Origin: Hymenolepis diminuta
Lineage: Eukaryota > Platyhelminthes > Cestoda > Cyclophyllidea > Hymenolepididae
Direction: 5' to 3'
Assembly (NCBI GenBank): GCA_900708905.1
Contig: CAADRB010000063.1
Coordinates: 626,211 to 690,210 of the forward strand
DNA: 64,000 bases
Translations under genes and position numbers: made by a program
The notes under the pieces: generated by a model
The model's database searches: none
The model's input: the letters and a program-made list of their open reading frames with translations, nothing else
Told to the model about the DNA's origin: nothing
In this document: piece after piece, positions 50,600-63,000 of the stretch
Position numbering within the stretch: position 1 is the stretch's first letter
Layout: every line of letters begins with the position of its first letter

Positions 50600-53500
50600 T
50601 TTTACGGAACCCGCTGAAATGAGGCATCCAAACCAATAATAGACACCCAGTCAGAATGGAATATATATCGAATGCAGAATAGTGGTAGTAAAAGGGAATG
50701 CCTTTGTATTTTAGAAAATTACTGTGGCAATTACTTCTAGATCTTTAATTATATTTATCTTATTCTAACTGAGTGATGAACAATATTCAAGAATGTACTC
50801 CCAAACTCCACTAACCACTCTCTTCATTTTCAGAAACCAAATAAATCACGAATTTGCTCACACTTGTAGCATAACGTAAAACTAAACATTTGCATACCAG
50901 AGATGCTTCGCAATTGCTTAGAGCTATGATATTTCAGAAGCTCGAATTACTTAATTTTACTCTTTTTGGTACCACCTGCTACTTGATACGATTAACTATC
51001 GTATTCCCTAATGTTTATTTCCATGCAGTTACTAGTTTGTTTTGAGAAATTGAAAATGAAATCTTCTCATCTAAAGATAAATATGTGATTTATATTTTTC
51101 TTCCATGGGACAAGGATTTATCATATATCTTCATGTTATAAATTATTATATAACTGATATAATGGGAAGTTGGCTCTTTTCCAAGATAATTTACAGTCTT
51201 AGACTGGAATAAAATCATTAAATTGCAAACTCTTCGAAAGAAATTTGTTTTTCAACGCTCTATACGGGAAGAGATAGGATAGTCTAGAGCCAGTCTGATA
51301 ACTAACTCTCATTCTACTATCTCTTGATTGATAAGTGTTAACCGCTGAAGTCGGTCATTCAATTCACTGATCGTGAACCGTGGGGTATTAATAGGTGACC
51401 TCTGATGCAAAAGAGATTTAATGGACTAGGATACGTCCTGATCTTATTCATCGATATGATTAACCCATCACCTTAGTTCAGATTAGCAAGGGTTTATCAC
51501 TTTATTTGTCAACTTGCGATCTCATCCGTAGTAATCCAATTTAGGTACTGCATTACGGGTAACATTGACAAATTAAGTAAGATAAGGGGGCACTAATTTA
51601 CATAAATATGCGAAAAGAGAGATAAGCCAACCGAACGGGCGCCAAATATGACAATCAGCATCAGACAATTAACGAGAAACTCCACCTGATTGAATTGAGC
51701 TATGCTCGCTTAATTTGTCGGATTACTTAGAATAATCTATTATTTTACTTAAATTTTATCAAATGCAATCAGAAGGTCAACTATTTACATTATTCTTTTA
51801 GTACGAACGTTTCTATTAGTTTTCTATTGATAAAGGCGCTAGTGACTATTTTGAATCAAAATCGCCTTTAGAATTCAAATTTAGTTTAGAGTTGTCTTGA
51901 TTTCAAGCCATTTTAGGTGAGTTTAGACCGCACTTATCTTATCGATCCATCATGTGCGATAGTGTCCCGCTAACCAATTAGAATTCGCGCATACTACTCA
52001 TGTTATCTGCACTGCGGTCTTACTGCAGCTGCAGATCACATGCGGGCCTAGTCACGATTTACACATGGTCGATCTTACAACGTAATCCACGTAGAGTGAT
52101 TCAATTATGGCCAAACTGTTAAAGTCAAAAAATTCTTGTGTGTTTAAAGTTCCGAAAATGTCCTTTTTTGTTACGAATATGCGAAAAACGGTTTTTTAAG
52201 AATGGATTTATTGATTGATTCGTTAGTTTCTCTTTAATTAATGCTATGTGATTTTTTTCGTATTAAAATACCTAATTTTTTGGTTTAAAATGGTCACCTG
52301 TTGGCATTGTTTGGTTGATAGTTTGCTAACTTTTTGCGTAAATGAGATTTACGCGTAATTATCAAATTAATTATCATTTATTTATTATTTATATATCAGC
52401 CCTGTTTATCAAGACAAATTTCAAGTTTCTGTGCTTGAGATTTGGATTTAAACTAGAAAAAAACTAGCCTAAAAATTCCCATGAGTTACATTTTGGTAAA
52501 GTAATCTGGAATGACTTCGATTTATTGGTTTTAATCGGTTTCTTTTGAGTCTTTAGTTGATCTATTTGAAAAAGAGGGTGATTTAAACCACTTTTTATTG
52601 ATACAATTTTGAAAACGATATCGATAACGGTTCCACATTTTCAGTTTGTTTTTTGATATCTACTCTTTAGAATTTCATTAACGGTATCATTAAGATCTAC
52701 TCACTGTTCAGTTCGGTTAGGTTTTAGTTTGAATCTTCTCGAATCGAAAAGTATTTTAAATGACGATGAAATAAATTGGTCGTTTTGTGTAAACGATGAT
52801 TTTTTTATCCACTCGCAGTAATACAAAAAAACTTCTAAGTTTTGATTGTGGGAAGCAATATTGAAACAATCTCGATTCGAGTTTTATTATTAACATTCAA
52901 TTTGGGTGAACTCTAGTTTGCACTGATGTGCTAAAAATGGTTGAAAGTCTCGTCTATGTGCTATTGCCGTAACAAAGTAAAAACAAATTGGAGTGGCTTG
53001 ACTAATCACAATAATATATCAGCCGGTCAGCAGCTCTCAATTTCGTAAACATAATCTCATCCATGAATCTAGGGGTCTATTCATAATTATAACACAATGA
53101 AGGAAACTTTACTCCTTGTGAAAATATAAATAACTCAATGCTTGCACAATTTTAAACAAGGCAACACTCCTGATGCTCCGACTGCATTACCTACGTCCCT
53201 TGGACGCCCTAGCGTTACTGCTTCTCTTATTCAAACGATTTCTCACGATTAAATTTTTGTGAACTGCCACGGGACATGATAATAATAATAATAATACGAA
53301 TTCCTCAGCTGGAAAGGCTTCAGAATATTTGGCCTACATCCGAAGTTTAAGCGGGGGGTCGGTGCATATCCAGTGACGCGAATGTTAATTCTAGTCAATA
53401 AGGGAGAAAGAGAAATGCGATTTCTTATAAGATCAGCCCTATCAAAAAAAGGTTAATTGACACTTTTCTTCATTCTTCATCAATGGAGGTAGTAACATTA

Positions 53501-54235
53501 GAAATAAAATTTTTTAGAAAAGTGTAGATTGTTGTTTCTAACGACATCATTCGAACTAAAACAATCATGTTTTGGGAATGTTCACAAAAAAGAAAGAAAT
53601 ACTTCCGCGCCCTCGACGTATCACTATTCCTTAGGCACATCAGTCAACGAGAACTTTCAGTACCCAATTTTCTGTTTATTTATGCCATATAACAAGCACG
53701 AGCGATTGAAACGTCGCATATCAGAATGTTATCCTCAACAGTGACATTATATTCCAATCGAGATTCTTCAAATAATCTTTTGAAAAAGCAACGACACATA
53801 TTCGCATTGACCAAATGTTCCTACTCTTTCACCATATTAAATTCTCACCGCTATAGCTATGGATGCGCTTGAACGAACATGGTAATGTATATTGTCTCCA
53901 TAAAAAAACTATTATTCCACTTTAAATTGTTTCCGTTTTTAATTAATATAAGCTAAATTCACACTTTGCTCCATTCTTTTGATACATCTACTCTGCAGTA
54001 TAAATTTATGCTACTGTGCCCTCCGTGACCTGAAAAGGGCAGTCACAAAATACGTGCAACCACTGTAGCCTTTCACATAAAAACGCGTGCGAGCGTTTCA
54101 GGATCTATCGCTCATATATCGATCGGCTGGGTATTGGTTGGCCTTTCAACTGAAATCGAATCGGGAAATCATTCTTGATGCATTTAATGGCTAAAACTGA
54201 GGGATAACTGGATAAATAAAAGTCTTAAAGTGTTA
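50600..54235. other. Non-coding stretch, no gene seen
   Basis: AT-rich sequence. A CTGCAGCTGCAG palindrome lies near 52024 and an (AAT) run at 53278-53296. A 71-codon plus-strand frame (53529-53744) is protein-like in composition but unsupported. Confidence 0.4.
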
Positions 54236-54239
54236 CTTA

Positions 54240-54520
54240 TTCTATATTATTAAATTTCACCTTGAGTGAACTCTAGTGAGTTATGTTATGTTTGAAATAG
54301 GTCTGCTAGTCTTATTTGCCTGCTCATGGTTTTAAGGTCATAAAAATGTGTTAAAACACATGAGCTAGTGTTATCTTGCTTTCTCGGGCTTTGGGAAAAA
54401 ATGATTTGAAGAGGTAGGGCTGATCATCCAGTGGACTGTTATTGGTTCTTTTATTCACTTTCCCAAGGTGAAAATTATAAAAAAAGTTGCCTTAACGTGG
54501 GCTATGGCATAATAGAAATA
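54240..54520 (+). repeat. Dispersed repeat family I, diverged copy
   Basis: Collinear with 34570-34940: TTGAGTGAACTCTAGTGAG, GTTATGTTTG, CTTTGGGAAAAAATGATTTGA and CTTTCCCAAGGTGAAAATTA. Confidence 0.45.
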
Positions 54521-54529
54521 TTAAAACAT

Positions 54530-56255
54530 TATTTTCGTTCACTTATTAACCATTGGTAATATTATAGTGAAGGATATGTTAAATGGAGAAATGTGGAATG
54601 ATTGAGAAGTGGCTCCCCATTTCAAAATTAAACATTTTCATTGTTTATGAGATTTTCACTTGAAGAAGAACAGACATAGTGCAGTTTGAAATCCGAATTG
54701 TGCATAAACATTCTTTAGGAGTTTCTTAAACCAATTGGGAATTCGTCAGCTTCACGTGACAATTTTTGACGATCCTTGCGTCAGTTTGTTCTTCTCTTAT
54801 GATTATTATGTTCTTTCTTTTTACTCAAACAGCTGGTTTCTGAGCTTCAAGATTTGTCGACAATATGGCACGTTCTTAAACGTTTAGATGTTAGGAGTTA
54901 CTTTTCAATAACTTTGTATTTGAATTACCGGTTCTAAAATAAACAGGGTACTTCTAAAGCACTTCCTTTGCTACTCCTAATCTTGAGAGCGACGAATTTT
55001 ATGTCTCCTTTCAGAGTTGGTGATTGACAGCTCTGCAGATTATAGTTCCCTTTTAGATTTCATTTTGGTCTCACTTGAAAAATAGAAATTATACGTATCA
55101 TGATAGTTGGCTCAAAGTCTCTTAAACTTAGATATACGTCTTGCAAACTCTTAAATTTCTGTCGCCATAGTGATTCACAAAACCCCTCATTAGTATGGAC
55201 TTTTTGGATCAATAATTAATATCTAATTTGTACTAAAATGTGAACCATTACGGTAAGTGACTAATCCATCAAAAAACAAACGAACACATCTTTCAGTCGA
55301 ATTAGAAATTTGCACCGAAAATATCTATGAAATGAGGACGAAATTAAGCGACAGGAAAACATCATTTTTGACCAATTTTGTCCTCTAGCCTTTAGCCTTT
55401 TTCTACTAATCCAGGTTAATAAGAAAAGTAAGTTGAAATAGCTCTTCATTTTGGTACACGTAGGTATATGATTAACATACTACTTGATAAAACTTCTCAA
55501 GACAACTAAGGAACTTGTTTTTAAACAAAAGGGATAGAGTTGGTCTGATGAGAAAAAGGTATGCCACCGCCACTCCTGTTGACTAGTTTACTAGCAATAA
55601 GGCGAATCGAACAATTTCTTGCAAGTAATTAGAATGGATAGGAATTACTAATCAAACCCCTAAATGGCTGTTCTAAAATGCAAAATTTTACCTTGGTCTC
55701 TGAATAATCGTTTTGAATGCGGGAACAGCTCGATAAAATATAAAATATCTGTCAAAATCCTTACTATGCTTTCCCTAAGAAAGATAACGCCACAATCATC
55801 TTTTTCAGTCTAACTAACCGATATATTGTGAAGCCAAATCCTATATTTATCCATTATTCAAGTTTCATAACCCGTTTTCACTAAATCAAAATTTATGACA
55901 GTGTGCACTGTGGGATAACTGTCATATGCCAAAATCACTTAAAAATAATACAAATTCCAATCGATTTCCCACCAACTCGAGTCGTTATTTCGACAGAATG
56001 AAAAGTACTAGAAAAGTTAATTCAATACTGATTAATTCAATACGGGCTAAGCCAATACTGATTTTCTGCAACTATACTTATTAGCGTCCAAGCGAGTAAA
56101 TTTATCGGTAGTAAACACCTGCAGACAGTGATGTAATTTGTTTATTTAATTAATTTAGCTTCCAAAAAATTGGTACAGGTCGATGCCCCCATGTAGATCT
56201 ACTCTAATTCAGTGAACTTGAAAACGTGCATTTCCCTCGTAATGGATTGTTTTCA
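54530..56255. other. Non-coding stretch, no gene seen
   Basis: AT-rich sequence downstream of the minus-strand gene at 56540-57802. No exon is supported. Confidence 0.45.
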
Positions 56256-56257
56256 TT

Positions 56258-56263
56258 TTTATT
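56258..56263 (-). terminator. Candidate polyadenylation signal
   Basis: AATAAA on the minus strand about 280 bases after the stop codon of the gene at 56540-57802. Weak on its own. Confidence 0.3.
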
Positions 56264-56539
56264 GGGGCATATTAAGGCGAATTAACAGGAAAACAGTAAA
56301 TGAAAGCTACTTAAATAGCAATAAAATCCATCAACCAAACAAGACGGTCAAAATAAAAAAAGATCGCGTATTTTGTGGTACTAATAATAATAGACATAAA
56401 TGAGGGAAAATGGACTAACGTTAATATTTCATTTCGAGAAAAACAAAATAAGCCATAAATAATGAACTCTGGGGAATCGAAATTGCCATCTGTCTTTGCA
56501 ATTTTTAACCACGATAGTTTTGGTTTTGGGCTTCCCATT

Positions 56540-57802
56540 TTAATATTCAGCTTTTTCGTCAGATTTCTTCGCTGCTTCTGTCCTTTCTGGGGAAGAAGTG
56601 AGAGCAGCCATCAAACTGGCAGCCTCGTGAGATCTAATTGCAGCTGAACCCGCGGCGATACTTTCTAAAACATTCGATACCTCAGGAGATGGGTGCGAAT
56701 CTATTTTCTCTACTCCATCCATCTTCGCCTTACGCTTCTCAAGGGCAGCTAAGAGGCTAGCTGCAGCAGGTTTCTTGACGGTCTCGACTTCTGGACTCTG
56801 TTCTCCTGATTTGTCAGCCGGAGCTAGTCGAGAAAGGATGTTTTCCACTTGTAATCGACCCTCATCAGCTTTTGCCTCAACTTTCTCACCACCTTCATAC
56901 GATTTCTTATTTGGCACTTTCTCCACCTCCTCACCTTTTGCTTCAATTGCTCCTTTCAGTATATCCATTGCCTTATTAACTTCTTCCCTTGGAATATCAG
57001 CTTTTGAACCCGCTTCTACGACTTTCGAAGTGGCTTCGGTCCTTTCTGGTGGGGGTACAGTGAACGTGGCCATCAAACTAGCAGCCTCGTGAGATCTAAT
57101 TGCAGCTGAACCCGCGGCGATACTTTCTAAAACATTCGATACCTCAGGAGATGGGTGCGAATCTATTTTCTCTACTCCATCCATCTTCGCCTTACGCTTC
57201 TCAAGGGCAGCTAAGAGGCTAGCTGCAGCAGGTTTCTTGACGGTCTCGACTTCTGGACTCTGTTCTCCTGATTTGTCAGCCGGAGCTAGTCGAGAAAGGA
57301 TGTTTTCCACTTGTAATCGACCCTCATCAGCTTTTGCCTCAACTTTCTCACCACCTTCATACGATTTCTTATTTGGCACTTTCTCCACCTCCTCACCTTT
57401 TGCTTCAATTGCTCCTTTCAGTATATCCATTGCCTTATTAACTTCTTCCTGGGGAACATTAACTTTTGGCGGTTCTGAAACTGGTGGAGGTGCAACTTTA
57501 AGAGTGGATAGAACATTGACTGTTTCTGAAATGGCTGGAGGTGTGGGAGCAGTAGCAGATCTAGGGGGCTGTTGGAAGTTTTGCGAAAGTCCTGACTTCA
57601 CGCGAGATGGAGTTGTCGATAGATCCGAAGGAGACAATTGGGACTGAGGTCTGGATCCATCTGAAGCATTTGTAGAACGATTTTTGATACGCAGGGAACG
57701 ACGAAGTGAACTTGAGAATTGTTGGAAGGAGTTTTCTCCAGATGGATGATTTCTGGTGGTGACTGTATTACCACTGGATTGTTTTGACGTTAAAGATCCC
57801 AT
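56540..57802 (-). CDS. N-myristoylated, MARCKS-like repeat protein
   Basis: Intact 420-residue frame from ATG 57802 to TAA; an in-frame TAA lies a few codons upstream. The N-terminus MGSLTSK fits the N-myristoylation consensus (Gly2, Ser6). A basic Ser/Phe/Leu segment follows at about 26-43 (FQQFSSSLRRSLRIKNRS), like a membrane-binding, kinase-regulated patch. Next comes a Pro/Ser/Thr-rich linker, then an Ala/Glu/Lys-rich remainder predicted helical or disordered. Two nearly identical units of 154-residue period cover about 118-245 and 272-399. Within a unit, short helices of the type VENILSRLA, AASLLAALE, VSNVLESIA and KAMDILKGA recur. Myristoyl group plus basic patch plus Ala/Glu-rich body is the MARCKS layout, but no sequence homology is claimed. 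It probably sits at the inner face of the plasma membrane. An acceptor-like TATTCTCAG just upstream hints at a non-coding first exon. Confidence 0.87.
   Translation of the reverse strand: MGSLTSKQSSGNTVTTRNHPSGENSFQQFSSSLRRSLRIKNRSTNASDGSRPQSQLSPSDLSTTPSRVKSGLSQNFQQPPRSATAPTPPAISETVNVLSTLKVAPPPVSEPPKVNVPQEEVNKAMDILKGAIEAKGEEVEKVPNKKSYEGGEKVEAKADEGRLQVENILSRLAPADKSGEQSPEVETVKKPAAASLLAALEKRKAKMDGVEKIDSHPSPEVSNVLESIAAGSAAIRSHEAASLMATFTVPPPERTEATSKVVEAGSKADIPREEVNKAMDILKGAIEAKGEEVEKVPNKKSYEGGEKVEAKADEGRLQVENILSRLAPADKSGEQSPEVETVKKPAAASLLAALEKRKAKMDGVEKIDSHPSPEVSNVLESIAAGSAAIRSHEAASLMAALTSSPERTEAAKKSDEKAEY
56608..56987 (-). repeat. 380-base in-frame duplication, C-terminal copy
   Basis: Matches 57070-57449 at a fixed offset of 462 bases with one visible mismatch (near 56618 versus 57080). 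The offset is a multiple of three, so the frame is kept. Flanking sequence between the copies (56988-57069) matches the corresponding flank only partly. Confidence 0.93.
57070..57449 (-). repeat. 380-base in-frame duplication, N-terminal copy
   Basis: Partner of 56608-56987. It encodes residues of about 118-245. The antisense strand is also open in both copies, which is a by-product. Confidence 0.93.
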
Positions 57803-57839
57803 TTGTGTGGTTGGCACTAATTCTTAGCTCTGAGAATAA

Positions 57840-57910
57840 CAGAGTGATACGTGTTCTTTGCTATAAAGAAACTCATATCACTTGAGGATGCATCAATAGC
57901 CAATCAGATT
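57840..57910 (-). promoter_or_regulatory. Possible promoter elements of the MARCKS-like gene
   Basis: A CCAAT word (GCCAATCAG, plus-strand reading, about 57899-57907) lies about 100 bases upstream of the start codon. No TATA box in the correct orientation was seen. Confidence 0.25.
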
Positions 57911-59600
57911 TCACTTTTCTAGTAGTGTGCGTTTACTCTCTTATCGAGTAGGTTTTAACAAATACGTAGGTATTTGAGGGCTTTGCGTCACTTGATTTAT
58001 TAGCTTTCTTACAATTAAGATATTTTTCAGGGTGGATTGTTCAAGGTGAAAACTAGCCATTTTTCGACCAATGCACAGGTAGCAAATTGGCTGAGTCATA
58101 TAGGCGTCATTTTATTGGTTAATTATAAACACTTGTTTGAATAATTTTCGCATCAAAGTCCGCATTTGCATGGGGAATATTGCTATCGCTATTATGATAA
58201 CTGACAGCGTTGTAATGAAATCATTTTGTCCGTTAGAGTCGACTTTACTTGGTATTAAGCGATAGTAATAGTTATTCTGCTTATAGTTTTATGCAAATTT
58301 TATATTTTTGCAGCCTCAAAGGATTACTTAAATGTGATTTAAATATATTAGATTCAATGAAGCACTTTTTCAACGTCAACCAATATTTAGGTAAAGAAAA
58401 ATATGGGCACTTAATTTGAATTGAAACCCCTAGTTTTAAGACATTTTGTATGAAAATTTCGCTGTCAACTTTTCATTAATGACTGTTTAAATTCAGGTTA
58501 TTTTCAATTTCATATACTCATAAGAAGAAAGTGCATGTATGAATAACGTTTTCTCGATCCTTTAAACTCCTTGCAATTAGTAGATGGGAACTAAGATTTG
58601 CAAATAAATTTCAAGTGATCTTTAAATTTAGGTAGCCGACAGGATTATTTGTTTACTTTTAACTAAGCCATAATTAATTTGAACCAGATAATTTTATTAA
58701 GGTCTAAAATGGTTAGATAAAAACAAATTTCTTAAAAACTTCATTTCTGGTTTATTTTCTCAAATATATTTATTTCAGCACATATACTACTTTATTCAAG
58801 TTAGTAGACAATTGTTTATGTGTCGGGTTTTGATGGCCATGTTATTGTCTAATACGTCATTTTAAAAAATGGTTCTCGAATTTTATATAATGCTTAACTG
58901 TTGTAATTTTGAATTTAATTGCAAATGTGCCTGTTCAGTAAACTACAAGGTCCTCGTCGCAATATGAGATCACGATTTTATTCAAAAGTTTCACAATTGG
59001 AAATGAATTATATGACAACTTCAAACGTGTACTAAATTAAATTTACTTCTGGAAAACAGTAATAACACCGTTTCAGGCACAGTTTTAGTATAAAGTAATT
59101 CATGGCGATGGGTTTTGGGCCTTGATTTAGAGAATCTAATAAACAAAAATCTGTAAATTGCCTGATACTCGGAAAGATTGAATTTCCATGTTCGTGAGAG
59201 ATATGCTACTAACGGTGTAATAGTAGCTTTGGTCTGACAAAATTAAATGTAATGTTTTCTAGTTCTAGATAAGATTATTCCCCATAAATGCTCGGATAAT
59301 GTTTGTTTTCGATTTTACGCGAAAGATCAATTAAAAGAAAGCAAATATTCATTTCATAATTTTAAATTTTTTAGCGATTTTTTTCAAAAAAGATTCTGGT
59401 AAAAGACTGATTAAGGCGGCATTTAATTTAGATCAATTAAGGAAGGGACACCTTTAGGACATGTGCATTCATCAGTCAAGTCAAGTCCTGGTTACCGTCA
59501 GAGAGTCAATGAGCCTTCTATTTTAATAGTTATCAATGCCAAATTTTTCCACAAATTATCAACAATTCTGCTCAAATCGCAATTAAGTAAAAAAACTTTA
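57911..59600. other. Non-coding stretch, no gene seen
   Basis: AT-rich sequence with no ORF, repeat or RNA gene that I can support. Confidence 0.45.
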
Positions 59601-59626
59601 AGCACAAATATGATTGTCGTTGTTGG

Positions 59627-59848
59627 ATGAGTTCAAGTTTACGCCAAAAGGCCAGACAAGACTGTCCAAATCCTAGACTGGACTCATTACTTTTGGCAAA
59701 ACCCATAAGTAGTTTTCGTGCCACTTTTTCCGGACAACTTCTTGGCTTTGACCCGAGACACTCGGCTTTGAATAACATGCAGAGAAAATTGAGCACGTAC
59801 TCAACAAATTTTGTACAGAGGCATGCATCAACATGCCTATTGGAGTAG
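59627..59848 (+). CDS. Possible small ORF, unknown protein
   Basis: ATG to TAG, 73 residues, in a locally GC-richer segment. The product is basic and Ser/Leu-rich (begins MSSSLRQKARQDC). The opposite strand is open over the same bases (94 codons, 59572-59856), so strand and reality are both uncertain. It may be a fragment of a larger gene or element. Confidence 0.22.
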   Translation: MSSSLRQKARQDCPNPRLDSLLLAKPISSFRATFSGQLLGFDPRHSALNNMQRKLSTYSTNFVQRHASTCLLE

Positions 59849-60250
59849 TCTACCACCTACCTAATTACCGGCCTATCTTATAACGTGCTGTATGACTCAG
59901 TTGTTAACGCTAGTTTTGCCGATGAGCAATGGAGGTGTGGGGGAGAGGAGAATGGTTAAACATTGATGACGAACTAGCACACACCATTACTTCCCCAGGA
60001 GGTATTTGCAATTTGGCGTGCTAAATTTGTCTACAATAGATTTGCACTTTGAGCTAGCATACTAAACAACCAGGCTGGGAACGAGCGTTTCAGTTATTAT
60101 TTTCTATCGATTTATCGATCGGAAGAACGCCTTGCAAGTAAACGAGAAAGGGGAAGGGAGGTAGTGAGTCAGGCCTCCTGCATTTGTAGGTTTAATTTTT
60201 CAATGTTATTATACTATGGGAATGAAAGGATTCAGGATTATTCAGTCTAG

Positions 60251-60544
60251 ATCAAATTTACAATCTCAAGCCCCCTAAAATGCCCTATTGAGCGTAATCA
60301 GTACCATATTTTGGCCCTTACAAATGGAAGACCGGCAAGTACTTTCAAAGCCGTGCTTCGACCATTTAACTAGATTCAACTGGTCCAAAAAGACTTCCCA
60401 TGGCGTTCTAGCTTACTCACTACCCAAGCCAAGGCCGTCAAAAGAAAAGCGCTAATCAAAAATAAGAGCAAGTACAATCCCAGCAAGGACATGTCCTTGA
60501 AAAGGTTTGTCTTCCAAAAAAACAATCTAATTTGGTCACAGTGA
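60251..60544 (+). pseudogene. Coding-like block with one in-frame stop
   Basis: One frame stays open for 97 codons except for a TAG at 60371-60373. The parts before (HILALTNGRPASTFKAVLRP) and after (rich in Lys/Arg, ending NNLIWSQ) look protein-like. It has no start codon. It could be two exons, a dead fragment of a mobile element, or chance. Confidence 0.22.
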
Positions 60545-60819
60545 TCTTAACTCCCGCTAACATCAACCAACACCGAGATCAAAAAAGCATCACTTGAACT
60601 ACCTACACCTACCTTGTCAAATTCCACAATACCTTTTCACTATAGCAAATGACCCCCAATACAATAAGACAATAATTAGAAAGATTCAAAATAAAGCTTA
60701 AAAATCAGAAAAATAATGCATAAGTAGCTCACTAACAAGGAATCAGCTGTAATCGCGATCTCAGAAGGGCGGAATTTTAATTCCAACAAAACCCACTCTC
60801 AAATCGCGAGAAGAGCCGC

Positions 60820-61680
60820 TTCTCTTGCCATGTTTTGTTCGCTCACTCCCAAAAAGGCATACGACAACAGTGAATACAACGGCGCACGCCGCATTGGCAA
60901 GAAAATGAGTAATGGTATAAGACTACTACGCGGCTTTTTGTTGGATTTCCAAGTGCATTGGTGTGCGTGTGTGGTAGTGTAAGCAGCCAATTAGCTGTTA
61001 GTGTTATACACTAGCCGATGACCTGTCTGTACACGTAAGCTTTCCGAATTTCTATTGGTCGCTTTCTAGGCCTGCGTGCACTCTTGCTACCCAGCTTGAA
61101 CTTAACTTAAATGTCTGTTCAACGCCGATACTACCAAATAAGTTGTATTCATCCGCCATTTTTCTTCTATCTGAATTTGCAAATTCCCATTTTTACCAAT
61201 CCTATAATACTAGTGATTATTTGCCAGTTTGAATAGGATAGCGTTTGAATGTTGGTGGCAAGCTTATTAGTGTAGCTTCATTTAATTTTTAAATCACACA
61301 TTCAGTCTACATACTGGGTTTAAGGGCATGATAATTGGCCTATCTTTGTCGGTGTAAATGACTCATTGGGGTCGTGGTCGGTTATCCAGTGAGAGTACAT
61401 GGCGCCCTGGATGTCCATATCGGGGCGGCAAAAAGAAAGGGGTGAAGGAATTATCGAACTGTAGATAAATAGAACTTTAACTTGGTCGTGCTAAAATAGT
61501 TTTTTTTTGTGAAGTCGTTGGGAAAAATTACCACATTGCATGTAGAGTACAAGGTGAATTCTGGAACGCTCCTCTGTTTTATTGTCATTGCGTCTTACTC
61601 ATCGGTGATAAATCACTTTTTCTCCGATAGGACACAATAAAAGCATTGTTTAGGTCACATCGACGTCACGCTTTTTGGTC
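60820..61680 (+). promoter_or_regulatory. GC-richer, promoter-like region
   Basis: Several regulatory-type words cluster here: GCGCACGCCGC near 60881, CCGCCATTTTT (YY1-like) at 61153-61163, GGGGCGGC near 61422, and CGACGTCACG (CRE-like) near 61661. A 50-codon frame (60831 to about 60980) and a 36-codon Arg/Gly-rich frame (61358-61468, begins MTHWGRGRLSS, with a donor-like GGG|GTGAAG inside it) occur within it and could be first coding exons. Direction of transcription is not certain. Confidence 0.3.
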
Positions 61681-62995
61681 GTTCTTCCACTTTATTTACC
61701 GCTAATCATTAATTAAATAATATTGAACTGAACCGTCTATGAATTTACTTTCAATAGCGCTGGCGGAGTATCAATTTTTAGGTTACTTGGGCAATGGATT
61801 TCTGTTCGGCGTAATCATTAGGATGGCCCGATTTTATTTTTGTAAGGATATATTGCAAAAATTTTTGTAGATGATGACTGTGGGCTTCTATCATTTTGGA
61901 AATTAAATAAATAATATGATTGATTTTCCTTTTACCGCCAATTATTAAATTTACTAAGTTATATTTAGACACTATTTATTGTTTAACTTTTGTTTGCTAT
62001 AAAGTATGTCTTTGAAAGAGAAAAATATAGACGCTAGGATTTCAAACTCGAGTATTTTATCAGTCGTGCCTACGTTTTATTTTTGGTTCGGAAAGCTGAA
62101 CTATAAAATTCTCCAGCAATCAACAGAGATCCAAACTGACGTTTTCAGTATTTGTTAAGCCCCACATCTTTTCAATTCAGATGCAGTTTATGTAAATATC
62201 TATCAAATAGGGAATTGTTCTGTATACAGATAATTCAAGGATTTATAGTTTTTGTCAAACCCGTTCATGTAATCCACAAAGTGTGGTTTATTTCTTTGTT
62301 TTTATCTCTTTATTTATTTTTTGTTTAAAAAACATTTGAAGCACAAATATTTCACTAATTCGGCCGGCATTAAAATGCATTTATTATGCCACTTTCCACT
62401 GCGGGATGACTGAGAATATCTGAGCGATTTAAAGATTTAAAAAGGTTAGGTAAGAAATAGTCGAACATTATGATGTGAAATGGCCATAAATAGTATAAGA
62501 CCAATATTTTGCCAGTATCTACATTGAGGGCTATTTCTCTATAACGGCCCTCAGTTGTTCAAATATCCAAGAACTTTCCAAGTTTTCGACACACTAGGAA
62601 GCTTGGAAAGTGGGGCCTTCAGTTAATCGCGTTAGTCCATTCTCCTCGTTATTCACTCATGAGTCCTCCCTTAACTGTTACCTATTTCTCTTTTCCATAA
62701 ATCGATAAACTCATTTATTTAAAGATAGTATCAGAGTTAGGAATTAGAAAAAAGATTCCTAACTTTCAAACTTTCATATATTGAGGAGATAGTTCTGCGA
62801 AACTCATGATCAATTCTTTTTACATTTTGAAATTTTTTCAGCTATTACCTGTAATGCTCAGTTCTAAGGGTTATATTCACAGAAACATTTTCTTTTTGAC
62901 TCATAAAACAGCTTTGCATTTGAAATAATTGTACGAATGTACATATCTGGTAGTGCAAAATATGAGAAAGGTGATAGCATCGCTAATTTCTTTTT
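61681..62995. other. Non-coding stretch, no gene seen
   Basis: AT-rich sequence. If the 36-codon frame at 61358 is a first exon, this would be an intron leading to the exon candidate at 63001. Confidence 0.35.
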
Positions 62996-63000
62996 TACAG

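Noticed and set aside
56775..57647. Plus-strand ORFs of 105 and 136 codons over the MARCKS-like gene
   Set aside because: They are antisense to a longer, better frame and are duplicated only because the underlying DNA is duplicated.
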